60,056 nt of DNA, from the NCBI RefSeq assembly GCF_010974945.1, contig NZ_JAAIVB010000041.1, positions 1-60,056 of the forward strand, read 5' to 3'. Positions 1-8,266 of this stretch are shown piece after piece. Position 1 is the first letter of the stretch, and the number at the start of each line of letters is the position of its first letter. The stretch comes from Noviherbaspirillum galbum (GTDB taxonomy: Bacteria > Pseudomonadota > Gammaproteobacteria > Burkholderiales > Burkholderiaceae_D). Below the pieces are notes generated by a model. That model saw nothing but the letters and a program-made list of their open reading frames with translations. It made no database searches and was not told the DNA's origin. The position numbers and the translations under genes are program-made.

Positions 1-104
1 ATAGCGAGTTGGCCCCACCCCTTCCCATCCCGAACAGGACCGTGAAACGACTCCACGCCGATGATAGTGCTGCAACCAGTGTGAAAGTAGGTAATCGTCA
101 GGCT
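1..104 (+). rRNA. rrf: 5S ribosomal RNA, 3' part
   Basis: The first ~104 bases read as the 3' two thirds of a 5S rRNA: the cccatcccgaacaggaccgtgaaac segment of loop B/helix III and the GTAGG...GTCAGGCT closing strand are recognisable. The 5' part lies outside the window, so an rRNA operon ends here on the plus strand. A strong intrinsic terminator follows immediately. The exact 3' end is set by analogy with other proteobacterial 5S genes. Confidence 0.93.
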
Positions 105-113
105 CCCCATGCA

Positions 114-146
114 AACCCCAGTCGCTCTCGCGGCTGGGGTTTTTGC
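114..146 (+). terminator. Intrinsic terminator of the rRNA operon
   Basis: An AACCCCAG arm pairs with CTGGGGTT around a short loop, followed by a T run interrupted by GC. It sits about 10 bases after the 5S 3' end, as expected for an rrn operon. Confidence 0.85.
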
Positions 147-250
147 TTTTGTGCTCGCCAAACGTGTGCGATGGTTCGTGCTCCGGGACCGGGTTTTGCG
201 CCCGCCCGCGCGATGGTTGATAATGTTTCCAAACCCTATTCGTCAGCCTT

Positions 251-829
251 ATGCAAATCGAGCCAGATGTTTCCCGTCCAGGTCCAAGGTCTCTGACTGA
301 CCTATTCATGTCCTTTACCCTGCTCGCGCTGCAAGGCTTCGGCGGCGTCCTCGCGGTCGTGCAGCGGGAAATCGTGGAACGCAAGCGCTGGCTCACCAAA
401 GAAGAATTCGTCGAAGACTGGGCCGTCGCCCAGATCATGCCAGGGCCGAACGTGGTCAACATCTCGCTCATGATCGGCGCGCGACACTTCGGACTCAAGG
501 GTGCCATCGCCGCCCTGGCAGGCATGCTGACCTTTCCATTGATCCTGGTGCTTCTGCTGGCGACGATCTACTCTCACTTTGCCGACCAGGCCTGGCTCGC
601 AGGCGCACTGCGCGGCATGGGCGCGGTGGCCGGCGGGCTGATCGCGGCGGTCGGCGTCAAGCTGATTCCGTCGCTGAAGACCAATGTGCTGGGTGTCGCC
701 CTATGCGCAATCTTCGGCATCGGCTGCTTCATTTGCATCGCCATATTTAAAATTCCGCTCGGCAAGGTCCTCCTCACGTTGGGCGTCGCCAGCTACCTAA
801 TCGCCTATGTCAGGCTGGAGGGGAAATGA
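251..829 (+). CDS. chrA: Chromate transporter, first half-size subunit (CHR family)
   Basis: Predicted 192-residue inner-membrane protein of the CHR family, which moves chromate (or a related anion) across the inner membrane. The family signature is clear: an FGG motif near residue 29, a charged RE-VE-K-RW stretch, an EEF motif, then AQIMPGPN near residues 60-67, and several hydrophobic segments. Full-length ChrA proteins carry two such modules in about 400 residues; this is a single N-terminal-type module. It overlaps the next gene by 4 bases (ATGA), so the two are co-translated and probably form a heterodimer. The start is the first ATG and has no obvious Shine-Dalgarno sequence. The substrate is not proven from sequence. 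Confidence 0.9.
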   Translation: MQIEPDVSRPGPRSLTDLFMSFTLLALQGFGGVLAVVQREIVERKRWLTKEEFVEDWAVAQIMPGPNVVNISLMIGARHFGLKGAIAALAGMLTFPLILVLLLATIYSHFADQAWLAGALRGMGAVAGGLIAAVGVKLIPSLKTNVLGVALCAIFGIGCFICIAIFKIPLGKVLLTLGVASYLIAYVRLEGK

Positions 830-1404
830 GCGCCGGCCTGCCCATTATCCAGGTGGACTGGCTGGACCTGTTCCTCCACTTCATGATGTTATCCATGCTG
901 TCGATCGGCGGCGCAATTACCACGGCGCCGGAGATGCACCGCTACCTCGTGATGCAGCACGGCTGGCTGAACGAAGCGCAGTTCAACTCGTCGATCGCGA
1001 TCGCGCAGGCAGCACCGGGACCCAACGTCCTGTTCGTGGCCTTGATGGGCTGGAACGTCGGCGTCAACGCGGGCGGCATCGGCTGGGGATTCCTGGGAAT
1101 GATCGTCACGATGGCAGGCATTCTCCTGCCTAGCACCACGCTGACTTACCTTGCCACTGGCTGGGCGCACCGCAACCGGCATCTGCGCGCCGTGCGTGCG
1201 TTCAAGCAGGGCATGGCGCCGATCGTTATCGCCCTGCTGGTCGCCACCGGATGGATACTCTCGTCGGCGCACCAGGATCCGGCACGCGACTGGGGCTTGT
1301 GGGCACTGAGCGCGCTCGCCATGGTCGTCGTATGGCGCACCCGACTGCACCTGATCTGGCTGCTCGCCCTGGGAGCGATTCTCGGTGCCTTCGGCATCGT
1401 GTAG
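826..1404 (+). CDS. chrA: Chromate transporter, second half-size subunit (CHR family)
   Basis: Second 192-residue CHR module, overlapping the previous stop codon through ATGA. It carries the same family marks as its partner (IGG, a WL-EAQF stretch, QAAPGPN near residue 62) and about six hydrophobic segments. The RBS is GGAGGGG just before the start, inside the upstream gene. Short CHR proteins encoded as adjacent pairs are a known arrangement and are thought to act together with opposite membrane topology. No chrB-like regulator is visible, so chromate specificity is an inference. Confidence 0.9.
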   Translation: MSAGLPIIQVDWLDLFLHFMMLSMLSIGGAITTAPEMHRYLVMQHGWLNEAQFNSSIAIAQAAPGPNVLFVALMGWNVGVNAGGIGWGFLGMIVTMAGILLPSTTLTYLATGWAHRNRHLRAVRAFKQGMAPIVIALLVATGWILSSAHQDPARDWGLWALSALAMVVVWRTRLHLIWLLALGAILGAFGIV

Positions 1405-1434
1405 GCCAAACCCGCTAAGACGAGGACGACTTAC

Positions 1435-1938
1435 ATGCAAACAAGGCCCGACACGATTCGCGCCGCCACCAGCGCGGATGCGCCGGCAATCGCGGCAATC
1501 TACAACCACTACGTCGCCAACACCACGATCACCTTCGAAGAAGCCGAGGTTACGTCCGCTGAAATCGGCCGGCGCATCGATGCCGTGCAGTCCGCCGGAT
1601 TGCCATGGCTGGTCGTCGCAAACCTTGGCGAAGTGAGCGGCTATGCCTACGCGACAAAATGGAAGGAACGATCCGCTTACCGGCATTCCGTCGAAAGCAC
1701 GGTATATCTGCGCAACGGCTTTTCCGGAAAAGGCTTGGCCGCTCCGCTTTACCAGGCGATGCTCGAGGAACTGCGCCAGCGCGGCATTCACGCGGTGATC
1801 GCCGGCATCGCCCAGCCCAATGCCGGCAGCGTCGGGTTGCATGAAAAGCTCGGCTTCCGGCATGTTGCGAACTTCAGTGAAGTTGGCAAGAAATTCGGAC
1901 GCTGGATCGACGTCGGATACTGGCAGCTCCTTCTCTAG
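1435..1938 (+). CDS. GNAT N-acetyltransferase, phosphinothricin acetyltransferase-like
   Basis: 167-residue cytoplasmic GNAT protein of the Pat/Bar type, which transfers acetyl from acetyl-CoA to an amino group of small molecules such as phosphinothricin or methionine sulfoximine. Visible marks are the IYNHYV start typical of the subfamily (residues 22-27), a VYLRNGFSGKGLA acetyl-CoA pyrophosphate-binding loop, and the C-terminal LHEKLGFRHV motif. Length matches the family. It lies 30 bases after the chromate transporter pair on the same strand and may be read through from it. The native substrate cannot be read from sequence. Confidence 0.88.
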   Translation: MQTRPDTIRAATSADAPAIAAIYNHYVANTTITFEEAEVTSAEIGRRIDAVQSAGLPWLVVANLGEVSGYAYATKWKERSAYRHSVESTVYLRNGFSGKGLAAPLYQAMLEELRQRGIHAVIAGIAQPNAGSVGLHEKLGFRHVANFSEVGKKFGRWIDVGYWQLLL

Positions 1939-2008
1939 TGGACCGCAGGCCGTTCCGGATATCCGTTTCTGTTCCGGCTTGATGCCGACGCCCTTCGATT
2001 ACGCCGCC

Positions 2009-2536
2009 TTACTGGCAGACGTTATCCAGTCCCTTCAGGTCGATGGCGTCCGCCGCTGCCATCAGCTGCGCCTGGATGACGCCGCCGCCTTCGACGGTGA
2101 CAACGCAGGTACCTGCGACCATGGTGAGTTTTCCAGCCTTGTTTTCGGCATCGTAGACCAGCAGCGCCTTGTGATCTTTCACGGCCAGCATAGACGTCAC
2201 ACCGCCTCCCTCCGGATTGCGGCCCAGTTTGGCTTGCTCAAGCTTCGGCAGGCCGATCCGGCTGTTCTTCTGGATGCGCTGGATGCCGATGTCCAGGTTG
2301 CCTTCCTGGTTCTTGAGCGAGAAAGTCTGGTTTACCGCTAGGCTGTGATCGAACATGTTGTCCGGATCCGAGGGCGGATCCGTCAGCCATCCGCCAAGCT
2401 TGGCCGGAAGATACTTGTCCAGTTTCTGTCCCATGGCATTCGCTGCCATACCGGGATAGGGCATAGCCAGCATGCCGGCAAGCAGGAACGCCGCGACAAT
2501 GCGAGCGGAAAAAATAACATCTGGCGATTGGGTCAT
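2009..2536 (-). CDS. Hypothetical secreted protein
   Basis: 175 residues from the ATG at 2536; an in-frame start at 2593 would add 19 residues. I chose the inner start because a hydrophobic signal-peptide-like stretch (IVAAFLLAGMLAMPYPGMAA) then lies close to the N-terminus. The mature part has no family I recognise: it contains a KLDKYLPAKLGGW segment and a small-residue-rich C-terminus ending in DNVCQ, with two cysteines that could form a disulfide. The downstream part (TMVAGTCVVTVEGGG) suggests a beta-rich fold. It is convergent with the GNAT gene and follows another envelope gene on the same strand. Function unknown. Confidence 0.7.
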   Translation of the reverse strand: MTQSPDVIFSARIVAAFLLAGMLAMPYPGMAANAMGQKLDKYLPAKLGGWLTDPPSDPDNMFDHSLAVNQTFSLKNQEGNLDIGIQRIQKNSRIGLPKLEQAKLGRNPEGGGVTSMLAVKDHKALLVYDAENKAGKLTMVAGTCVVTVEGGGVIQAQLMAAADAIDLKGLDNVCQ

Positions 2537-2696
2537 GGCGGGCGAATTCTCGTCGAGAGCAAAACCGCGAGTTAACTGGAAATCCACTCTCATGCCAAGC
2601 CATGTTTATGGGAGGGCGGATCGTCACAGTCAGACCCGGGCTGCGCCGCATCAGGTAGCAACGCCATTGCTGGCAAGCCGCCGCGGGATGCAAGGA

Positions 2697-3806
2697 TCAA
2701 CCGCCGCCCGGTGCGGTGTCGTCCGCCGAATGAATCAGGTCCTTGGTGACCGTCGCCTCCCGCGACGCCGACATCATGCCGTTCATGCGGCGCGCCGGCC
2801 TGGCGGCCAGCCGCTTGTCGCTTTCGCGGGCTTGCGCCGCTGCCGACACTTTCGGCGGCTTCGGCATGATCGATGGAGGAATGGCCGGCTTCGCCTCGGA
2901 AAACAGCATGGCCTGGGCTTCCTCCATGCCGCCCGCCTGGCCTGCCTGCTTGTCGCCCGCATTGCGCTGTATCTGGTGCAGCCTCGCCAAGTCCTTGAAG
3001 ATGCCGATGGCGAATCCGCTGCGGTCGCCGCGGTCGTCGAGCACGAGGGTATTCAGGTAGGAGCCCAGTTCTTCCGTGCCCCAGAGGTCGAGGATGCGCT
3101 GGCGCACATGCGGCACTTCCGCCAGGGAAGTCAGTTCGCTCCACTGCTCGCGGGCGTCCCAGGCCGGTACCTTGACGTTGAAGAATTCCATCAGGCGGCT
3201 GGCGATCGCCTCGTAGTTCTCGCGATCGTCCATGGCAAAGTACACCTGCAGCAGCCCGAGCCATGGCACGGGCGATGACACATGCCTGACCTTGCGGTAG
3301 GGCGCGAGGAATTTCAGCGCGACGTCCGGCCTGTCCATCGCGAGCCACATGTCGATCAGGTCGAAGATATCCAGGACTTCCTGCGCTTCCAGCGTACCGC
3401 TGCTCTTGCTGATGGTGATGGAAAACTGGGACACCGGGTCGCACTCCGCCGGCTTCAGCGGAGGCCATATGGCCGGTGTGTTGTCCGGAGCAGGAATGGC
3501 GGGCGGGGTTGCCGCGGCAAGCCTCGGCATGGCGGGCGGCGTGGCGCGGGGCGGCTTTCTCCGGCCATGCCGGCGCTGCGATTGCTGATGCAGCTTGCGC
3601 AGCGCCAACGCTTGCCAGGCAATCCAGCATCCGAAGCTGATGGTGGCGAGGAACCCCGCGCCTAGCAGCCAGAGCCAGCGCGTGATCGACTGTTCTTCGG
3701 CGGCGCCGGCGAGCAGGGCGCCCTGGTTTGCCGCGAAGGTCTCCCGTCCGACGATCCATCCGAGAGCCAGCAACAGAAGAATCACACCAAGTTTGCGGTT
3801 ATCCAC
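2697..3806 (-). CDS. Membrane-anchored hypothetical protein with FimV/TPR-like region
   Basis: 369 residues. An N-terminal hydrophobic segment (LGVILLLLALGWIVG) and a second one near residues 43-68 suggest membrane anchoring; a proline/alanine-rich linker follows. Residues ~140-240 (LDIFDLIDMWLAMDRPDVAL, then LLQVYFAMDDRENYEAIASR) look like the helical repeat region of FimV-type proteins, which help polar pilus or motility assembly; that likeness is my impression and not a firm assignment. The tail is basic and low in complexity. It lies 160 bases upstream of the preceding secreted protein on the same strand. Confidence 0.72.
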   Translation of the reverse strand: MDNRKLGVILLLLALGWIVGRETFAANQGALLAGAAEEQSITRWLWLLGAGFLATISFGCWIAWQALALRKLHQQSQRRHGRRKPPRATPPAMPRLAAATPPAIPAPDNTPAIWPPLKPAECDPVSQFSITISKSSGTLEAQEVLDIFDLIDMWLAMDRPDVALKFLAPYRKVRHVSSPVPWLGLLQVYFAMDDRENYEAIASRLMEFFNVKVPAWDAREQWSELTSLAEVPHVRQRILDLWGTEELGSYLNTLVLDDRGDRSGFAIGIFKDLARLHQIQRNAGDKQAGQAGGMEEAQAMLFSEAKPAIPPSIMPKPPKVSAAAQARESDKRLAARPARRMNGMMSASREATVTKDLIHSADDTAPGGG

Positions 3807-3909
3807 GATTGCAAGCGCCCCAGGAAGGTTGCGATATTGACTATATTATTAGCCGATGTGCTGCCAGATGGAAAGTGTCGCGTGCGCCCCCCGGTATTTT
3901 TACGGTTCC

Positions 3910-6657
3910 TCAGTACAGCGGAAGCGCGTTCAGGAGTTCCTGCAGGCGTTCGAAGCGAACGGGCTTGACGAGGTGATGATCGAAGCCGGCCTCGCGGGCC
4001 AGGGCAAGGTCACTGTCCTGGCCGTAGCCGGTCAACGCGATCAATACCGCCCCGGCGCTGGCTTCCTGCCGGCGCAGCCGCCTTGCGAGCTCATAACCGT
4101 CGATGCCCGGCAAGCCGATATCCAGGATGAAGACATCGGAAGCGCTCGCCTCCACATCGCCGAGTACGCTGGCGCCATCCTCGCTGGCGATGACCGCATG
4201 ACCCGACGCCAGCAGCGCCTCGGCCAGCATCCTTGCCGCATCGGCGTTGTCGTCGACGATGGTGATCCGGAGGCGTTTCGCCGAAGACGCGGGCAAGGAG
4301 TGATGCACGTCCAAGCGCACGGCGGCCAGATCCGGAAGCCGGGGCAGATACACGCTGAACAAGGAGCCCTTGCCCTGACCGTCGCTGTGCACCTCGATGC
4401 GGCCGCCGTGCATGCCGGCAAGGCTTTTCACCAGCGCGAGGCCAAGTCCAAGCCCGCCTTGCGCACGGTCCGGCGTGCGCTTGCCCTGCGTGAACAGATC
4501 GAAGATGCGCGGCAGCAGATCGGCCTCGATGCCGATGCCGGTGTCGGCGACGCTCAGCTTGATGTCCGCCTCGAGCACATCCAGCGCGATCGTGATTTCA
4601 CCGCCGGGCGGGGTGTATCTGCAGGCATTGTTCAACAGGTTGGTCAGCACCTGGACCAGGCGGGTATGGTCGCCTTCCGCAAACGCGGACGCGGAGGCGA
4701 TGCGGGTGCGCAGCTCATGCTGGCGCGCCTCGATCTGCGAACGCGCCTGCTCGATCGCGCTGGCCACGACGTATTTCAGGTCGACCCTCTCCTTCTGCAG
4801 CACCACCAGGCCGCGCGTGACGCGCGACACGTCGAGCAGGTCGTCGAGCAGTTCCGTCATGTGCTGCACCTGCCGGTTGATGATGTCGCTCGTCTGCTGG
4901 ATCCGGCGCTCGTCGTGGCTCGCCACCTTCAGCAGGTAGGCGGCGGTGCTGATCGGCGCGAGCGGGTTGCGCAGTTCGTGCGCCAGCATGGCGAGGAATT
5001 CATCCTTGCGCCGGCTGGCTTCCTTCAGCTCGAGTTCAGCGAGCATCCTGTCGGTCACGTCGATGTTGATGCCGACCAGCGACACCGGCTCGCCGCGCTC
5101 GCTGCAGATGACCTTGCCGCGCTGCTCGACCCAGGTGACCTTGCCGGTACCGGGGTCGACCCACCTGCTGGTTTCGTGGAAGCTGCCGCAGGCCGCGATC
5201 GCATTACCGATCACCTCCTGCATGCGGGACGCGTCGTCCGGATGCACGTGGGTCCAGCCGTCCGCCGCGTCGCCGACCGTGTGTCCGAGCACGTTCGCGG
5301 CATTGTCCGAATACTTGATGACGCCCGATTGCGGCTGCCATTCCCAGACGGCCATCTTGCCGGTGTCCAGGCCCTGCTGCAGCCAGTCCTGCGTGCGGCG
5401 AAGCTCGTCCTGCGCTTCATGCAGGGTCGAGACGTCGGTGTTGGTGCCAAACCATTGCGTCACCTGGCCGGCGTCATCCTTGAGGGGAATGGCGAGGATA
5501 TAGAAGGGACGGTACTTGCCATCCTTTCCGCGCATGCGGGCCATTCCCTCGTACGGCGCGCCGCTCTGCTGCGAGGCTTTCCAGCGCTGCATTACGTCGG
5601 GCAGCGCTTCCGGTTCGAGCAGGTGCTGCCAGCCCCATCCCTGGACGTCCGCGGCCGAGAGGCCGGTGTAGTCATGCCAGCGCTTGTTGCACCACGTGAC
5701 GCTGCCGTTGGCATCGGCGATCCAGGTAAGCTGCGGAATCATGTCGGCCAGCTGCAGGATCTTCATGTCGCTTTCGCGCCTGGCCTGGTTCCTGCGCACC
5801 CGCTCGGTCACGTCGACGCCTTCCGTGAAAAGCCCGGTCACCTTCCCGGATTCGTCGCGGATCGGCTGGTAGATGAAGTCGAAGTAACGGTCTTCCAGTG
5901 TGCCCCCGGGCCAGCGGCGCACCTGCGCCGGCACTTCTGTGCCGATGAAGGGCTCTCCCGTCCGGAACACGCGGTCGGCCAGCTCGCCGAATCCTTGCGC
6001 CGCGAGGTCGGGCAACGCTTCCTTCACGGGCATGCCGATGAAGTCCTGGCCGCCGATGAAGTCGCGATACGCCTCGTTCATGAATTCAAACACGTGGTCG
6101 GGCCCACGCAGCACGGCCACCAGTCCCGGCGCCTGTTCGAACAGGTCGAGCATGCGCCGGCTTTCGGCCTCCTGGGCGAGCCGCAGGCTGACCTTCTCGG
6201 TCGTGTCGACGCAGACCGCGGTAATGCCGCACACGTCGCCATGCTCGTCGAGCACGGGCGAGCAGGAATAGGTGATCCACGCAGGAATGTCCTTGCCCTC
6301 GCGGCGCACCGAGAAGGGAATGTCCTCGAAGAAGCTGGCGTCGCCGGCGTAGGCCTTGTCGACGAGCGGCCGGGCGCGTTCCCAGCGTTCGGCCCAGACC
6401 TCGCTGAACGGCTTGCCGAACACCGCGGGATGCTTGTCGCCGAGGATCTTGCCGTAGGCATCGTTGTAGATGGTGATCATGTCCTTGCCCCAGACCACCG
6501 CCATCGCCAGCGGCGAGTGCAAGGCAAAGGAAACCATCGTGGACAGGGAACGCGGCCAGCTGTCGGGCTCACCGATCGGAGACGCGCGCCAATCCGTCTT
6601 TCCGAGCAGAGCGGCAATGTCTCCGTTTCCGGAAAAGACCTGGCGTTTCTTGTTCAT
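3910..6657 (-). CDS. Multi-PAS hybrid sensor histidine kinase
   Basis: 915 residues, soluble, no transmembrane segment seen. About four PAS/PAC modules occupy residues 20-545, each ending in a D-T/D-VT-type PAC edge. They are followed by a HisKA H-box (AHELRNPLAP, His near 560), an HATPase domain with N box (NLLNNACRY), DTGIGIE and GGLGLGLALV, and a C-terminal receiver with phospho-acceptor Asp near 846 (ILDIGLPGIDGYE) and a KPV lysine motif. It should autophosphorylate in response to a cytoplasmic signal bound by PAS and relay to its own receiver. No partner output regulator is adjacent. A perfect FNR box lies 145-158 bases upstream. Its kinase/receiver half is closely similar to the kinase at 43857. 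Confidence 0.93.
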   Translation of the reverse strand: MNKKRQVFSGNGDIAALLGKTDWRASPIGEPDSWPRSLSTMVSFALHSPLAMAVVWGKDMITIYNDAYGKILGDKHPAVFGKPFSEVWAERWERARPLVDKAYAGDASFFEDIPFSVRREGKDIPAWITYSCSPVLDEHGDVCGITAVCVDTTEKVSLRLAQEAESRRMLDLFEQAPGLVAVLRGPDHVFEFMNEAYRDFIGGQDFIGMPVKEALPDLAAQGFGELADRVFRTGEPFIGTEVPAQVRRWPGGTLEDRYFDFIYQPIRDESGKVTGLFTEGVDVTERVRRNQARRESDMKILQLADMIPQLTWIADANGSVTWCNKRWHDYTGLSAADVQGWGWQHLLEPEALPDVMQRWKASQQSGAPYEGMARMRGKDGKYRPFYILAIPLKDDAGQVTQWFGTNTDVSTLHEAQDELRRTQDWLQQGLDTGKMAVWEWQPQSGVIKYSDNAANVLGHTVGDAADGWTHVHPDDASRMQEVIGNAIAACGSFHETSRWVDPGTGKVTWVEQRGKVICSERGEPVSLVGINIDVTDRMLAELELKEASRRKDEFLAMLAHELRNPLAPISTAAYLLKVASHDERRIQQTSDIINRQVQHMTELLDDLLDVSRVTRGLVVLQKERVDLKYVVASAIEQARSQIEARQHELRTRIASASAFAEGDHTRLVQVLTNLLNNACRYTPPGGEITIALDVLEADIKLSVADTGIGIEADLLPRIFDLFTQGKRTPDRAQGGLGLGLALVKSLAGMHGGRIEVHSDGQGKGSLFSVYLPRLPDLAAVRLDVHHSLPASSAKRLRITIVDDNADAARMLAEALLASGHAVIASEDGASVLGDVEASASDVFILDIGLPGIDGYELARRLRRQEASAGAVLIALTGYGQDSDLALAREAGFDHHLVKPVRFERLQELLNALPLY

Positions 6658-6801
6658 GGCTGGAATGCCGTCTCCGGATAAATATCCGCAACGCGCCCTT
6701 GTTATGGTGAGCCCGACGATTCACGCTTGACCGGCTCCGAGGACTTCTAATCCGGTTGTAGCGCTATTTCCATGCACGTTGGAAAGATGAATGCCCGTGG
6801 C

Positions 6802-6815
6802 TTGATATTCATCAA
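6802..6815. promoter_or_regulatory. Perfect FNR/Anr-type box
   Basis: TTGAT-ATTC-ATCAA matches the FNR consensus exactly on both half sites. It lies upstream of the multi-PAS kinase (start 6657, reading left) and about 300 bases beyond the 3' end of an FNR-family gene. The kinase is the only gene whose promoter it could serve. Confidence 0.75.
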
Positions 6816-6862
6816 ATGTCTTGCCTTGAATTAATAAGCTTCAAGAAGAACCTAGCCACGCC

Positions 6863-6970
6863 TGTGGACAAGGTGACTGAAAAGTGGATGGCAGGCATTA
6901 CAACTTTGATCCGCCGCTAGGCGCTGGCCAGCTTATCCACATTTTCTGTGGACAAGTATGCGGATAAGCT
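6863..6970. promoter_or_regulatory. Cluster of DnaA-box-like sites with nested dyad
   Basis: One exact DnaA box TTATCCACA (6933-6941) and three near matches: TGTGGACAA at 6863-6871 and 6947-6955, and TGCGGATAA at 6959-6967. Boxes 2-4 sit inside a nested dyad: AGCTTATCC (6930-6938) pairs with GGATAAGCT (6962-6970), and TCCACA pairs with TGTGGA inside it. The region is not AT-rich enough and lacks dnaA/rpmH neighbours expected of oriC. Confidence 0.5.
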
Positions 6971-7069
6971 GTGGGAGGTTTCCCTATGTCATTGGATTCA
7001 AACCAGATTTCCTGTTTGATTTGCCTCAAAGCATGCTTGCCTGATGTCGTCCCGGGCAGACCAAAAAAA

Positions 7070-7095
7070 CAAAAAGCGGCACAGGCCGCTTTTTG
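7070..7095 (-). terminator. Intrinsic terminator after the FNR-type gene
   Basis: AAAAGCGGC / GCCGCTTTT arms with an ACAG loop, flanked by A and T runs, so it can work in either direction. It ends about 20 bases beyond the stop codon at 7114. Confidence 0.85.
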
Positions 7096-7113
7096 TACGA
7101 TGGCTGGAAGATG

Positions 7114-7965
7114 TCAGGCGACCGCGCGCTGGCTTGCGAGTGCTGCGGCACTGGCCAGTGCCTGCTTTTCCTTGTTGCGGGTGCGCGAAGGCGGCAGGCG
7201 GCGCAGGGTCTTCAGGGCATTGAAGTCCTTGATGTCGATGGCGCGCTGGTCCACCGAGATCAGCCCCATCTCGTTGAACGCCGACAGCGTGCGGCTCACC
7301 GTCTCCAGCGTCAGGCCCAGGTAGCTGCCGATCTCGTGGCGCGTCATGCGCAGGTTGAACTGCTTGCCCGAGTACCCCAGCTCGGAGAAACGCTCCGACA
7401 GGTTCACCAGGAAGCGCGCCACCCGTGCCTCGGCCGACAGCGAACCCAGCATGGTCACCATGGACTGTTCGCGGATGAGTTCGCGGCTCATGACGCCGTA
7501 GATGGCGGCCTCGAGCTCGGGATGGGCCTTGCCCAGGGCGGTGAACTTCTTGAACGGCACGAGGATGACGTCGCAGTTGGTCAGGGCGACGGCTTCGGAC
7601 TCGTAGCGGCGGCCATGGATGCCGTCGACGCCGAACAGATCGCCCTTCATCGGAAAGCTCAGGATCTGTTCGTTGCCGAAGACGTCGATCATGACGGTCT
7701 TGAGGAAGCCGGAGTTGACGACGTACAGCACGTCGAAGGGCTGGCCGATGGTGTGGATGCGCTGGCCCGCCTTGAACTGCACGTGCTGGAATTGCGTATC
7801 GCTGTCCGCGATGACGGCGGCGCTCGGGGGAATGCGCAGCAGGTCGCAGACTTCCTTGAGGGAGGACCAGAGCTTTCCTGTGCGTTGCCATGCAGCGTCT
7901 GCCGGGATGGCGCCATTGATCGGCGTATTCATGGGGCGGTTGTGGGCGAATTCGGAATGCAGCAT
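7114..7965 (-). CDS. Crp/FNR-family transcriptional regulator, FNR-type DNA specificity
   Basis: 283 residues from the ATG at 7965, chosen for its AAGGAG RBS; an upstream in-frame start at 8055 lacks one. A cyclic-nucleotide-binding-like beta roll (residues ~55-150) is followed by a dimerisation helix and a helix-turn-helix. The recognition helix reads LETVSRTL, keeping the E-x-x-S-R set that reads TTGAT in FNR. It lacks the FNR N-terminal cysteine cluster: only two cysteines exist, at 40 and 131, the latter matching FNR Cys122. So it may bind FNR boxes without holding an oxygen-labile 4Fe-4S cluster. It is divergent from the MHYT kinase. Confidence 0.9.
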   Translation of the reverse strand: MLHSEFAHNRPMNTPINGAIPADAAWQRTGKLWSSLKEVCDLLRIPPSAAVIADSDTQFQHVQFKAGQRIHTIGQPFDVLYVVNSGFLKTVMIDVFGNEQILSFPMKGDLFGVDGIHGRRYESEAVALTNCDVILVPFKKFTALGKAHPELEAAIYGVMSRELIREQSMVTMLGSLSAEARVARFLVNLSERFSELGYSGKQFNLRMTRHEIGSYLGLTLETVSRTLSAFNEMGLISVDQRAIDIKDFNALKTLRRLPPSRTRNKEKQALASAAALASQRAVA

Positions 7966-8266
7966 TGCTCTTCTCCTTGTGATGCGTTTTGGCTTGCTCG
8001 GTGTGTTACTGCTTTCAAGATGATGCGAAGTATGCATGTCCTGAGGGAATGGCACTATCCGCGTTTGTCCGAAATTGCATGTCGGCGGGACATCGCTCCG
8101 CGTAGGAATGGGCTTACAAACAAATGTAACGACATGCTACCTGGCAGCGGCGCGTACCTTCATGCACCGGTTCCGGCACGCCCGGACGCCGGATGCGGCA
8201 CAATGGAGCCCTCCTTCGAAGCGCCGCTTCTCATTCAGCCTTGCACCTTTATCGTCCGCCCTCGCA
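7966..8266. other. Divergent intergenic region
   Basis: About 300 bases between the FNR-type regulator and the MHYT kinase. It should hold both promoters, but I see no FNR box, clear sigma-70 pair or strong dyad. An open frame continues upstream of the chosen kinase start, so the kinase could be longer. Confidence 0.4.

Noticed and set aside
889-1863. Long open frames antisense to real genes (also at 2472, 3856, 12582, 14583, 17791, 24633, 33700 and elsewhere)
   Set aside because: High GC gives long antisense frames. Their translations are low in complexity, rich in Arg/His/Gln/Pro, and lie opposite genes with clear family motifs.
6863-6970. Chromosomal origin oriC
   Set aside because: DnaA-box-like sites are present, but there is no AT-rich unwinding region and no dnaA, dnaN, rpmH or gidA neighbour.
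6983-6996. ATGTCATTGGATTC shared with the operator region near 56924
   Set aside because: A 14-base match between two places in 60 kb is expected by chance, and only half of the operator is involved.
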